A stretch of DNA of 64,000 nt from Homarus americanus (lineage: Eukaryota; Arthropoda; Malacostraca; Decapoda; Nephropidae), in assembly GCF_018991925.1 (NCBI RefSeq), contig NW_024744529.1, forward strand, positions 523,501 through 587,500, given 5' to 3'. The notes under the pieces were generated by a model that did not search any database, was not told where the DNA came from, and saw nothing but the letters and a program-made list of their open reading frames with translations. The position numbers and the translations under genes are program-made. Every line of letters begins with the position of its first letter. Positions within the stretch are counted from its first letter, which is position 1. This document shows positions 46,440 through 58,796 of this stretch, piece after piece.

Positions 46440-48525
46440 AATAGTGCCTGGCGTTTACCTCTTCCAGCCCGAAATGATTTCAGGTTTATGGAAGCAGCGC
46501 CAAGTAAAACACTCGCCTAGTTTTCTTTCTTCAATGGCGCTCTTTTATGGTACAAGCATTAGACGCACTTCATACAAGACTATGCATCGTGTTCATGTCA
46601 CAAACAATAACAGTAACAACTAATGCCAGATGCGTAGCTCTAATATTACTTGTTTACTTATGGTTTACTCCAGGAACTTGTATAACTGAGGTAGTTAGGA
46701 GTGTTATTTTCAGCCTATAGCTATCACGGGGGCACTAGTCTTCACTTATTATGCTAGTATATACAGTTAGTAATGGGTACTTTATGTACAGTACAGTGTG
46801 GTATTGGTCCTTTCTTATCATCACTTTCCTTGCCTTACCTGCTGAAAAATAATAAGCTAGTCAATATTTCCATCGAGTTTTCCCAATTCACTTTTATCGT
46901 ATCAAAAATAAAAGTGAATAATAACGTATGATAATCTTATGGTCCAATATGATAATAACTTGAAGTTTATTTTATTCTTAAAATTTTGATAATTCTGGTA
47001 TGAATAAGTTCAACATCAGTCATCACTTATGAATTAATTATTTTTCAGTATTAATGTCGCCACAGTTCAGCCAAATGCTCGACAAACGAAAAGTCGCGAA
47101 AACTACATAAACAGTTCGTGGACAACCTCGTACATGAACCAAAATACGTACCGACTTTACAACAGAATGTAGTACACTTAACAACAGGTCTTACCTATCA
47201 TCAAATTAAGCCTCGAATGAAGGATAATATCAAATCTAACATTACCTAAAAAAAAAAAATAACAATTGTCTCTTATTAGCCAAGACTAGGAAAAAAAAGT
47301 AAACCTACCACAGATATTAACAACAAACTATGACAACAGTGAAGAGTAAATATGAAGGCGACAACCGTATCGTTTAATCTAGTATGACACCCCCAAGTAA
47401 CTCAATTAATAGAGGAAACTAAACCGACCATCGAGGGACTTAACTTCCTCTCACCCGACCTGTCATGAGGCAACCTTCGCGTCTCCCCCTCGGGTGCTGG
47501 TAAGGACCTCTACTTGACAAAATCTTACTACTTAAGTAACACAAATGGACCAAACCCCACCTGTATATTTCTCGGTGGATAAAAAATTTCGAATTGTGTA
47601 CAAAACCCCAGCGTAAAAGTTTTCTCGACACAAAATTCCACCAGTTAGTGTCGTCGTTTTCATAGAACATGGTTAATGAGACTAGGCTATGGTAGGTAAG
47701 AAGTCAGACTAGCTTAGGCTTGGGTGGGATTTGTCCTATAACCCTCGGGCTTATCTACCAGGTGAAGCCCCTCCAGACCCTCCCTCTACCCCATTAGTAG
47801 AGAGTCAGGTAACCTCTCCATTACTGTCTTCGTCATACCATTGACACTAATGGGCCCAGAAACCATCCTTCCTCGACATTCCCAGCGAGCGACACTACCG
47901 TCCTAGGCTACGACGACTTCCTGTCTTTGTCCTGCTAAGATTATCAAAGATTCTTACGTTGAGTTTTCCTTTGTAACTGAATATGTGAATACGCATCAAA
48001 CTGGCTCACTTCAGCACAGGTCGGTACAAAAATGGATTTATAAATGTTTGTGCAACCTATATTTTTCTGCTGGTTAGATACAGTATACTACTACTGATTT
48101 AACGAGATAAAATCGTGGTACAAGGATGAATTATCAGCAAGACGCACATTAAGTAAGTTTTCCCTTAACTGTTGATATCAGGACACATCTAGCTTGTTCA
48201 CTTTAGCTAAGACAAAATAAAGCAGCCAAAATTTCGAAGAGGTTTTCGTAACTAGAGGCGACGTCATACGCAGAGCTGCGGAAGAGAAATTCGTCGTGAG
48301 AATCGGGTCTAGACCTTGAAACTGATCACATCTTGCTTCTGTTTCCTTTACCTGTCAATCTGTCTACCTGTCTGTTTATCAGTCAGTGTCTGTCTTTCTC
48401 TTAAGTAAAAAAAATGTTGGTTGTAACTTGAGCTGTACTATACAATACTTTTTTAGCCAAACAATTTATGAAAAACTCCATAAATTAACGCAGTAGTTAA
48501 GAAGTCGAATATTTAACAATAATTG
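46440..48525. other. No gene recognised; AT-rich unique DNA
   Basis: No microsatellite longer than about 12 bp and no recognised protein. It would contain the promoter of the candidate exon at 46365 if that exon is real, but no clear core promoter was seen. Confidence 0.5.
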
Positions 48526-48529
48526 CACT

Positions 48530-49345
48530 GTGAGTAACTACCGATACTCTTTGATATATCACGCACCAGTACAGTTAATTAAATATTCTTGTAGCTAAAA
48601 TTGCACCAGGAGTTAATTTGCCAGTATACCGTTGATTGGTCGTTAGCATATAACTAGGTAGTTAGCATACTAATTGTACTAATATCGCCCAGTGTTCTAA
48701 CATCTAGGCCACTCAGCGCACTGTCCACCTGTTGATTGGACTACCAACAGTTACCTGCTGAGGATTCGGTATAGTTGGTTAGTATGCAGTTGCTGCTCAG
48801 TTAGTATATACGATATCAAGTAAATCATTAGTGATCTTAAATTAGCACACTGTTTACTTGCCTATCCAGCACACACAGTACCGTATACTGTTGGTCCGTT
48901 AATCGAGTATATTAATTAATGATCATATTATTGCTGTTGATACTTGAGCATTCTATCGACGTCTCAGCGTATAATGTTATGCTGCTCCCCCATTAACTAT
49001 TAAACATGCTCCCCATCTATCACAATACACACTTAGACTCCTATCACACTGTCCATCAGTGATTAATATTTTTACAAGATGTTAAACATCTAAACAATTT
49101 GTCAGAGCATAATACCGTGAGCTGCCAGCATACCTCACTAGGCTGCGATCATAGTGTTCCCCATTACTTGAAGCATTCTATCAATCTGTCTATGCTCATG
49201 GGTGGTTAGCATACTTGGTCAGCATACTCCAGGGTCGTTAGCATTCTGCTGGAGTCATTAGCATACTGACTGGCTGTTAACATAGTGTCGGGTGATTAGC
49301 ATATTTCCCGGTCATTAGTGAACTGCTGAGTCGTTAACGCAGTGT
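48530..49345 (+). repeat. Decayed repeat based on GTTAGCATACT
   Basis: GTTAGCATA/ATTAGCATA/GTCAGCATA and GTTAGTATG words recur at 48647, 48661, 48778, 49206, 49217, 49237, 49258 and 49297, often preceded by GGTC or GGTG and followed by CTG. The right end (49200-49345) is the most regular, about 28 bp per unit. Confidence 0.55.
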
Positions 49346-49849
49346 CCGCTAGTTTAAGTAAGACCACGACGTCAATATTTAACAAAAACATTAATAACAC
49401 CAAGTGACACAAATATACAGGAAGATGTTTTATTACGATTGATGTAATTCTCTTGACTTTTAATTTCTTCCTTTCTATGTACATCAATATTTCTTCATCT
49501 ATGTTTCTATTTATTTCTGGCTGACAATAAAATGACAGAAATACAGTACAGTATATCAACGGAAGTACAGATATCTTTGTACATAAGAACATTTTATGAG
49601 AATCGCAAAGATAATTGCTTCTCTCTCTCACTGCAGTCATTACACCACTAGTTCTGGCTTTAACGTTAAATTAGTACTGTAGGTTTATCTCAATTGCTAC
49701 ACCATTAGTAATATCTGAACTACTAGTAACTGTACGGTCAGTATCTCAACAAGAGTAAATATATCATACACTTCTATCTCAGCTACTAGTTTTACCACTG
49801 GTACTATTATCAGGCTCTTAAAATACCCACTTGTATTCCTAGAGGAGAA

Positions 49850-51930
49850 TTTGACTTAAAATCCGTCGAATTAAGACTATTTTTAGGTATTGACTTCAAA
49901 AGCATAGTTAAAAATAATGCATATGGTCATTCAAGGTCAAAAGCCATGGTTCATACATTGAAAGGTGATTTTTATTCAAGAGACAACACAAGTTACATAA
50001 TCACCAGAACCACATTTTCAAGTTAAGTAAATAAGGTAAAAGTTATAGTCTATGATTAACTACAAGAGATCGAGATGAAATAAGATCTATATTTCCTTTG
50101 ATAATATAGTATGACATTTACCCCTTTTTCAGGATATATTTAAAATGGTTAAGTGGGTCCAATAAACATAAAAATAGAGACGCTTTCATGAATTACTTTG
50201 ACCTTCTCTTATCACTTAAGTCTTCATGCCAGTTAAGATAACGATCAAAAAGTGAATTAATGAGGTGAATCATATTAATGTTTCTTTAACCAGTGATAAC
50301 TCCACAACACGCCACATTGTAAGGCTTGAGTACCTGGATAGTGTGTTAGACCAATTATACCCTACACACCAACAACACTTATACACATACAATGAACAAT
50401 GGAAGAAATAAACGAGAAAAAAATAAGGGGACTACAAATTCCACAAGCCGCCCAACCCCGATGACCTAATAAAGACATGACTAGGCTAGCCCCCCCCCCC
50501 CTCCCCCCGCATTCCAACCTTAACAAGAATATACAGCATGTATCTAAAACTATGATTTGTGACAAGTCTTCATCCCAAAAATGAAGGCATACTGTAATGG
50601 TCAATTATTAATCATATAATAAGCCTAAAGGAATTAATTTTGTTCTTTTTTTTTTGGGGGGGGGGGGGTGTCAGAAACGCGGATTTGTTCTTCCACGTTC
50701 CAGTCTTGACACATCTCCTTAAGTATCTCTCAGACTTTGATTTGTGACAAGTGTACCTATAAGTATCGTGGCCTACTGATGTCTTATAATTCAAGGCAAG
50801 CGAATAAAAACCTGGCTTAAATCTTTTCACATTCCACCCTTACAAACATCTTAATATTTCACACACTATAGCTTTATATTTACCAAGTGTTGTAGCAGTT
50901 GTATATACTCCTGCTAAAGTACAATTTATGAATTATGGGGACGGGACTAAACTTTGACGAAGAGTTAATCCGTGGCTCGTCTTGTTCCTTTTTGTTCACT
51001 TCAACCTCACAAAAACAAGTCCGAAAATATGATCTGTGACGAGCATTCTTTTAAATAGCGTAGTATGCACATTTACATACTAAATTACTGGTACGAGGAT
51101 GTAGCCTGTTGAATTAAGCCATGGATTCCCTTTCCTGGTTCTAGCTTCAAACACGTATACATATCTGTGATTTGCGTCAGGCATTCTTCTAAAGCTTTTA
51201 CTAATCGATGTATAAATCAAAATCAAAACTGCGAAGACGTAATCCTTGTCTAATGATCTATGACAGAAGTTCTTGGAAAAATAGTATATAAATAAACTAA
51301 TTATACGAATTGCAAATTAAGAAATATATCAAGGTGTTAAAACATTAAAGTAGTTGAAAGTTTAAAATCCGTATTATTTCTTCCTACTGTACATTCCAAT
51401 TGGATATTATCTTGAAACTCCTAAAACCACAATTAACGTAATGTCTTCTCACAAAATAAACAAGTACTCAAATTCAGATAGAACGCGTAAGTTCACTTTG
51501 GGAGAATAAAAGTCGTTGGTGAATTATATCATTAAGCTACAACGTATAAAGCTTTCTGCCAAGAGAGAAAAAAATTCCAAATAATAAATTATGAGTGAAG
51601 CTGAAAATTGTTGAAGACTTTAAGTTATAGATAAGCTTTATTCTTTGTACACTCCAGTCTATAACTTAAGTCTTCAACAATTTTCACCTTCATTCTCATA
51701 TATTTATTGTCTAGACTTGAACATTAGTACTATTCTTATCATAAGAACGCTTGTCATACATTGTAATTTGATAATCTAACCAACGAGTATCATTATTATA
51801 TACTTAACTTATTGTTAATATTTAAGAATGTTTTTTAAAGCTCCTAGATTATGGTCTGCAACAGGCGTTATTAAAGAAACAGGATAACACCTGAATGCAT
51901 TAATTTTAGATCAAGAGTACGAGAATAAAA
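49850..51930 (+). repeat. Very old long-unit satellite (ATGATTTGTGACAAG)
   Basis: Related blocks recur at irregular 130-330 bp distances: ATGATTTGTGACAAGTCTTC (50550), TTGATTTGTGACAAGTG (50737), ATGATCTGTGACGAGCATTC (51028), CTGTGATTTGCGTCAGGCAT (51165) and ATGATCTATGACAGAAGTTC (51253). Each is preceded by a CATTCCA/GTTCCA-like piece and often followed by AATAAAA. No coding sequence is seen. Confidence 0.5.
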
Positions 51931-51939
51931 CCGATGTCG

Positions 51940-52085
51940 GCGTTAAGCAGAGGTCGGGTTGGCGCTGCGGTATCGGAGGCGGGCTGTGTCACGCGGGCCT
52001 CCAGACAGGCAGGATGCCTGTGTTATTCAGAGCCTCCAGCCCACCAATCACAGCCTCTCCCTCTATAACCTCACCACCACATAAA
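51940..52085 (+). other. GC-richer island with CCAAT and TATAA-like words
   Basis: It contains several CpGs (GGTATCGGAGGCGGGC), ACCAATCACAGCC at about 52033 and CTATAACC about 27 bp later. It could be a promoter reading rightward, but no exon downstream was recognised. Confidence 0.25.
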
Positions 52086-52417
52086 TTAACCACAATTGGA
52101 ATTCCACCCAAATTCGCGTTCGCATCTAGAAAAGTGTTGGTTGAGCTCTAACATAAAAGAAGCTTCCTTAAAACGAGAAACTATCTCTTGCCCGGATTAG
52201 TTCTAGACAATAGAATATTCTATAGACAAAATAAACTCACTTAGGCCTGTCTTTAAGTCTCTCTTGGCTACTCGGATGGATACACAAACAACTGCGATTC
52301 ATCACGAAGGAACTATTTATTTACTTCACCGGTGAGTGGACCAAAATCTTACCCTCAAAGTAATTCACTGGACAAAAATAGTACCAATCCATGAAGTACA
52401 ATAACTCTAAGTCCGGA

Positions 52418-52482
52418 TCACCTGAAGAATCTCCACCCCATCCTATTTCACCTAAAGAATAACCACTCTAACGCTATTTGTG
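52418..52482 (+). repeat. CACCTGAAGA-type element, isolated copy
   Basis: TCACCTGAAGAATCTCCACC, then CCATCCTATTTCACCTAAAG and AATAACCACTCTAACGCTAT. This copy has the CTATTTG ending seen at 21.08 kb rather than a CCTAA array. Confidence 0.65.
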
Positions 52483-52489
52483 ATTCCAC

Positions 52490-54535
52490 TCGAGTAAATA
52501 AGAGAATTAAAAAATACCAAAATACAGATATATATTCTCGGCTACCATGGAGGGCCGGTCAACAAGGTTACAGTATAGTAGCACCAGCGAGTCTCAGTAC
52601 ATTAGTAGCGGTGTATCACGGCAAGAAACTAACAATCTTTTTAACTACTGTTGATGCGAGAGAAGCACGTACTGTTTATATTACCTTTAACTTATAGTTG
52701 CACAAGATAATGTGACACGATAAAATACGTTGTTCCGAGTTTATTTACTGTTATACTGATATTTATGTACCTTTATCTGGAACTATACGTCTCTATTTGT
52801 TTGCGGATACTGTTCTATATATTAACGAAGCTCCAGTCACGGACAGATCTTTTAGGGAAACTAAAAAGAGTGGAATAGTCAGTCAGGGTATGTTTTATAG
52901 GACAAGGAACAGATTATCTAGTTGACTGGAAGAGCTTGATTAGATAAAACTGTTCGAAACTTAAGCAGTAAACGATAATAAACAGCTTCATAAAGACCCA
53001 TCCTCAAACTGCCAACACCCACACTCAACTGCGTGACACAGTGGCTTGTCCAGCACCGCGTGGCTTGTCGTACACAGCAGGAGGGGGACAGAGACAACTG
53101 ACAATTGGGAGAAGAAACCATAGAAATATCAAACGAACAGAAATGGGAAACTAACACTATACAGTGTAGCAAAGACAGTGTGAGCCAAGCTCTGTCAAGT
53201 AGGTATGTGGAGCTAGAGCTCCTCTCCCTGGAATGAGTGACACTCCTACAGGTCCCCCCAATATGGAGTACCACTCATACTCGGGTAAACTCTAGTTCCA
53301 CACACATATAAGTATAGTTGTAGTGGTTCAGAAGAATCTTCGACATCTGAACTAGATTTCCAAATTTCTTAATTAAGTGAAGTTAAGAGATAGATTGGAG
53401 GTTACACTGACATCGTGATGTTATGGGTATTTATTGTTTGGCTGCTCGCTCACTGGGAACCTCTATACACATCCGAATTTAAGGAAGCGATGAAAGTGAG
53501 GCGAGAATATGATCGAGCAAGGAAAGACGGAGTGGGCCTGAGAGAAGGTACAGTATTTGTATCAGTAGCTGTATCTATAACAGTGCAGTACTTGTTTCGT
53601 TTCCTGCAGTAGTGTCTGCACTGTTTCTGAGCCAGCAACTGCTTTTGTAACAATAAATGTACTGTACCTATAACCACACTAGTATCTAGATCATAACTGC
53701 ATGTGTGCTCTTGTGCTTAAGTTCATAAAATGACGTGATCTCGGTACTAAATTAACGATTGAGGACATTTTACGATGGGAATATTGATGACGTACGGAAA
53801 GTCACCAAAAGTAATGTTTTAAAGATATTGTGTCAATTGCCAGAGTTGGTGAGGCGCGGTGAGTGTACGTGACTGATCTAGATTGATAGTGATCGACTGT
53901 CTCCAGTGACAGTCCCTGACGGCTCTACCACCTACACCGACATAGAGAGGGGATTATTTTGGTACAAATAACTACCGTTTGTGGCATGACGGCTGCATTA
54001 CGAAATTACTTTACATTCGAATATCATTTTGAAGTTGTTCTGAGAAACACGGGCTTCAGTAGGCAGTGTTTATATTTGTCAGAAAACGACATGGATGATG
54101 GGTCAGCTGCACCCTACACGCTTTCCTACTATTTTTTTTTCACTTTTGATGTCAGGGTTTCTGTCTCTAATAACCTACAGTTGTCTTACAGCTGACAGGT
54201 GTTATTTCAGGTACACGCTAACACCTGAAGCTCTACCCACAGAGATCAACAGGTGTTACTGGACGTATTGCGACCTCAAGCTGGAGTCAACTTCAATCGC
54301 ACCCTGGTGACAGTTCTACGTCACACTCACAGTACCGCCAGTCAAATAAACATGTTATTGATATTTTCACAATACAGAGGCGATGAAGCAGTCTTTTCTT
54401 TTCCAGTGTGATGCTCGAGACACACACCACCTCCATTCAACGATCACAACGTGGTCACTCTCCTACTGCATCGAGTATGACTTCACACAGCTCATGTATC
54501 TCACCCTTCACTGAGTAATTTCTCACTCGCATGTA
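52490..54535. other. No gene recognised
   Basis: Unique-looking AT-rich sequence. A minus-strand open stretch at 52918-53274 (118 codons from a non-ATG start) and a plus-strand one at 53959-54195 show no recognisable domain and no supporting splice signals. Confidence 0.5.
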
Positions 54536-54564
54536 TATACGTATCCCTGTATAGTTATAAGCAA

Positions 54565-54685
54565 CACAAGTAAAGCAGGCGTGGTCAGGGGCGAGCGGAC
54601 CGCGCGCACATCCTTCCCCTCCGACCGCCCGGGCGCCACTGGCTCACCTGTGTCGAACGACTCGAACCAACCTACCTGCCAGCCT
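54565..54685 (-). other. CpG-rich island with strong minus-strand splice donor
   Basis: The segment has dense CpGs (GCGGACCGCGCGC; CCGCCCGGGCGCC). On the minus strand, GACACAG|GTGAGCC gives a strong donor at 54648/54647. It could be a non-coding first exon of a minus-strand gene, possibly the TTC28-like one, but this is speculative. Confidence 0.25.
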
Positions 54686-54929
54686 GCCTGGGTCCAGATT
54701 TTCAAAAGTTTCGTACATTTTTTTTACCCTTTAACTACGAATTAGTGAACGTATCGGGTCATAAAAGAATCCTAATGCAATTTCGGCGTCGTTTTCGTCG
54801 TTAGCTGCGTGTGGCACCCTGGAATAGATCAACAGATTTATTGGTCTCTTGAGTCGTCACGTCTACAGGCAATGTAAGGAACGAAGCCTTGAGGGAGGGT
54901 GGCCGGTCCCCCGCCCTCGTGACCAACGT

Positions 54930-55394
54930 TCACCCTCCCTCCCTCCTCACTCACCTTGTCACCTGTCCTCTAATTTATTTTTGTCCTCTTTGTCTCCTGT
55001 CCCCGTTCTTTTTTTTCTGTCTCTTTCGTTCTTTTCAGGGTTTATTATTTTTATTATTAATGACTTATCATGCCCCTTGTTCCCTTCTCTTCTTTAGCGT
55101 CCTTATTACATCAAGTTGATCCTTTATCATTTATCCCTCGTTACATGTTAACCAGTTTTGTCTCCCGTCCTCCTCATACTATTAAAACGACTACTAAATA
55201 ATTCCCCTGCACTCTCTTCTGTCTCACCTTATTTATTCTCACCGTCTTAGTTTTTCGTCATAATAATCATCTTCCTCCTTTTCTCCTTATGTCCATCTTT
55301 CTCTCTTTCTTATACCAGTATTGTATGTTTTTTCTTAATCTTTAATCTTGGTAAATTTTTTATTAATTCCTCGCAACATGACCGCTAATTTTTT

Positions 55395-55436
<42 letters not shown>

Positions 55437-55770
55437 GCCTTGCCTCCGTCCCCATCACGTATTTGCCATTTCTCTTCTTTACTTATTACTATTTGTTCTC
55501 CCAAGCCCTCGTGTTCCCTATTTTTTCTTCTTTTATTGATTTTCCTAAACTTGTCTTTTTACTAACTCTATTAAATCGGCGTGGGTTTTTTCTTATATCG
55601 AGTCTTTTGAATTCTTTTGTTGTTAATTCTTCTTATTTTAGGTCAATTATTATTCGTTTCGTCACTTCTATAATTTAGTTTAAAACTTATTTTAATTTTC
55701 TTCTCTTTTACTCATTTCTTTCAAATTTTATTAGGATTCCCTTCTCTTTTGCCTTAGTTCTTTCATTTTT
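54930..55770 (+). repeat. Pyrimidine-rich tract with GT microsatellite
   Basis: T/C-rich throughout, with (GT)n at 55398-55434. Confidence 0.75.
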
Positions 55771-55775
55771 TTAAT

Positions 55776-55829
55776 CACCTGAAGAATCGTCACCCTAGAA
55801 TTTGATAGGGTGTCGATTCTTCAGGTGGG
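55776..55829. repeat. CACCTGAAGA hairpin (near-perfect inverted repeat)
   Basis: Two 22-nt arms, 55776-55797 and 55806-55827, are inverted complements with one mismatch and an 8-nt loop (GAATTTGA). The arms begin CACCTGAAGAATCG. The LINE starts directly after the right arm. Confidence 0.85.
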
Positions 55830-56945
55830 ATCAGTACCGCATCAGAGGCTTCTGAGAAAAATTAAGGCTCATGGTATCGAGGGGAAAGTTTTAAATTGGA
55901 TAAAATCATGGCTCACCGATAGAACGCAGAGGTCAGCGTAGATGGTGTTAAATCTGAGTGGGGCCGTGTAACCAGTGGGGTTCCCCAGGGGTCAGTACTA
56001 GGCCCACTCTTGTTCATAATCTACATAAACGATCTAGATACTGGGATCAGCAGTGACATAAGCAAGTTTGCGGATGACACCAAAATAGGGCGACAAATTA
56101 ATTCAGGGCAGGATGCAAATGCATTACAGGAGGATCTAAATAAACTGCAGGGGTGGCTGAAAAATGGCAAATGAAATTCAACACCAGCAAGTGCAGCGTA
56201 ATTAATATTGGAAGAACAAATACTTATAATGTATACAGCCTTAACAACATCAACCTAGAAAAGTCGACTTGTGAAAGAGACCTAGGGGTACTTGTAAGCC
56301 CGGACTTACGGCCTAGAAAACAGTGCGTTAATGTTCGAAATAAGGCAAACAGAGTATTGGGTTTTATATCTAGAAGTGTAAGTAACAAGAGTGCAGAGGT
56401 CTTATTGCAACTATATCTTGCGCTAGTCAGGCCACACCTCGATTATGCGATTCAGTTCTGGTGCCCCTATTATAGAATGGATATAAATTCACTAGAGTCG
56501 GTGCAGCGAAGAATGACAAAAATGATTCCGGGACTTAGAAACCTTCCATATCAGGATAGGCTAAAGAAACTTAACTTGCATTCCCTAGAAAGACGAAGAG
56601 TGCGGGGAGATATGATTGAAGTATTTAAGTAGGTGAAAGGAATCAATAAAGGGGATATAGATAAAGTTCTTATAATATCCGAGCAGGATAGGACTCGGAG
56701 CAACGGATTCAAGTTGGATAAGTTTAGGTTTAGGAGGGAGATAGGAAGAAACTGGTTCAAAATAGGGTGGTGGACGAGTGGAACAAGCTTAGCAACTTTG
56801 TAGTAAGTGCGGGAACTCTGGAAAGTTTCAAAAGGAGGCTAGATAGATTCATGGATGATAGAGAGTGGTAGTAACTCTCGACAGGAGCTGCCATGCACAG
56901 GCCAACCGGCCTATTGCAGACTCCTTATTTTCTTATGTTCTTATG
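55830..56945 (+). pseudogene. CR1-like LINE, 5'-truncated and frameshifted reverse transcriptase
   Basis: This is the C-terminal half of a non-LTR retrotransposon ORF2. In sequence order, 55830-55925 encodes a piece ending KSWLTDR. About 55940-56150 holds the core motifs GVPQGSVLGPLLF and FADD, the latter being the F/YxDD-type polymerase active site. From 56153 a clean open stretch carries WQMKFNTSKC and LALVRPHLDYA. The C-terminal part contains LESVQRRMTKMI, RRRVRGDMIEVFK and an FKLDKFRFRR segment. Lesions are visible: frame shifts near 55935 and 56155, a TAG stop after EVFK at 56630-56632, and another shift near 56760. The ORF ends at about 56871, followed by a short 3' UTR ending TTCTTATGTTCTTATGG, the kind of short tandem 3' end known in CR1-type elements. 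The element is inactive. Clade assignment (CR1 rather than L2 or Jockey) is from motif memory. Confidence 0.85.
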
Positions 56946-56984
56946 GTTAATCTTCAGGTGAAGTAAGGTCAGGTGTGAAGGCAG

Positions 56985-57320
56985 AGGCGATATGATAGAG
57001 GTGTATAAAAGGAAAACAGGGCTAAACAAAGGGGATATTACAAAGGTACTCAAACTATCCAACCAGGAGCGAACTCGTAACAATGGTTTTAAATTAGACA
57101 AATTTAGATTTAGGCACGAAATAGGTAAACATTGGTTTGGAAATAGAGTAGTGGACGAGTGGAACAAGTTACCAAATATCATCATTAACTCGAATACGCT
57201 AGTTAGCTTCAAGCATAGGTTGGATGGGAAATATGAGCGATAGGGGTTGGGTGTAAATGGGACTGCCCAGTATAGGCCAATAGGCCCGCTGCAGTTTCCT
57301 CCATCCTTATGTTCTTATGT
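56985..57320 (+). pseudogene. Second CR1-like LINE copy, 3' end only
   Basis: The segment begins with RGDMIEVYKRKTG, continues with KGDITKVLKLSN and FKLDKFRFRHEIGKHWF, and ends with VVDEWNKLPN and FKHRLDGKYER before a TAG at 57241. It is homologous to the C-terminus of the LINE copy immediately upstream but clearly diverged, so it is a separate, strongly 5'-truncated insertion rather than a recent duplication. The 3' UTR contains ATAGGCCAATAGGCC (57272-57286) and ends CCTTATGTTCTTATG, matching the end of the first copy. The open part is intact over about 83 codons, but it covers no catalytic domain. Confidence 0.8.
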
Positions 57321-57339
57321 GATGATCTCACATTATGCT

Positions 57340-57455
57340 TGTTTGACCTAACCTAACCTGACCTAACCTAACCTAACCTTTCAGCTTATATTGGTTGTGG
57401 GTGGAGTGGCGATTCTTCAGGTGGACACTATGGGGTGACGATTCTTCAGGTGATC
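57340..57455. repeat. CCTAA array followed by two minus-oriented CACCTGAAGA half-units
   Basis: CCTAACCTAACCTGACCTAA and further CCTAA units (57347-57380) are followed by CAGCTTATATT and then two tandem GACGATTCTTCAGGTG-like units at about 57407-57423 and 57436-57453. Confidence 0.65.
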
Positions 57456-57914
57456 CATTTCTTTTGTTATTTTGTTTTTCATTTATTAACGTTTACTTAG
57501 TCTTTCAAACTTTGTTGCTTCATTTCCTTCTTCTACGTCTTCCTAACCTTGCTATTCATTGTCTATCTTCTAACTGCTATTTTTCACTGATCATCTACTA
57601 TCACTGTGTCTCGCATTATTCGTTGGTGTCTGTCGGTTTCTTATGACCGACAGATAGAAAACGTGAGGCCATTAAAACACCACAAAACCATTAAAACCCA
57701 GATTATCAGAGTCTCGTAGAGTTAATATTCCATTTAATTGGAAACGTGAGAACATATCCAATTCACTTCCTTAATTAAGCCAAAACACAAAGATTGGTGT
57801 CACAGGAATGCGTCAATTAAAGTGAGTATTTTAGCTGGAAATATGAAAACGCATCTAACAGTCTCATATACAAGCTAAGATATTCCAAGGTAGATTCTCA
57901 AAGGTTCATGTGAT

Positions 57915-58345
57915 AAAACTTCCTCCCTCCTACGGTAAGGCTTTCTCCCTCCTACGGTAAGGCTTTCTCTTTTATACGGTAAACTTTCTTCCCTCCTACG
58001 GTAAAGATTTTCGCCTTATGCGGTAAAACTTTATCCCTTATGCGGTAAAGCTTTCTCCCTTATACGATAAAGTTTCCTCCCTCCTGCGGTAAAGCTTTCT
58101 CCCTTATAAGATAAAGCTTTTTCCCTCCTACGGTAAAGCTTTCTCCCTTATATGGTAAAGTTTTCTCCCTCCTACGGTAAAGCTTTCTCCCTTATATGGT
58201 AAAGTTTTCTCCCTCTTACGGTAAAGCTTTCTCCCTTATACGGTAAAGCTTCCTCCCTTATATGGTAAAGTTTTCTCCCTCCTACGGTAAAGCTTTCTCC
58301 CTTATACGGTAAAGCTTTCTCCGTCCCATGATAAAGCTTCCTCTC
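57915..58345 (+). repeat. 22-bp minisatellite (CTACGGTAAAGCTTTCTCCC)
   Basis: About 19 units. From 58080 two variants alternate, one with CTCCTACGG and one with TTATATGG or TTATACGG, giving a 44-bp period. Early units are diverged. Confidence 0.9.
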
Positions 58346-58639
58346 TCTCCCCAATCGAGATAATGAAAATGTACTGGACTTAACTGACTCGGGGTAAACT
58401 ACAAGGTGGTCAAGACGATGGTGGTATTACTCTGAGACTCTACCGTAACTAAATCCGCTGTTGTATTCTCACATAGTGGTAAGAATTAATGTGCACAGAA
58501 TCATGAGTGAGTGTGTGGTACAGTCTACGGTCTACAGTCTACACCATGACACTGTATAAGAAAGTAACAGTTTGTGGGCAGAACATTACATAACATCACC
58601 CTTAGATATCTTTATCATCAGTTCACTATCGAACGATTA

Positions 58640-58795
58640 AAATAGAGAGAGAGAGAGAGAGAGAGGGGACGGAGGGAGTGTAAGAGAAAGGTGCTGAGAG
58701 AAAGATATGAAGGACAGTAAGAGAAGAAAGCAGAGACGCAGATGAGGAGAAACAATGAGAGGATAAGAGAGAAAGAGAGATCACTGCACCAGTGT
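58640..58795 (+). repeat. GA microsatellite and purine-rich flank
   Basis: (GA)n lies at 58643-58664, followed by A+G-rich sequence up to the next satellite. Confidence 0.8.
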
Positions 58796-58796
58796 A

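Noticed and set aside
52918..53274. A 118-codon minus-strand frame.
   Set aside because: It opens from a non-ATG codon, has no recognised domain and its composition matches translated AT-rich DNA.
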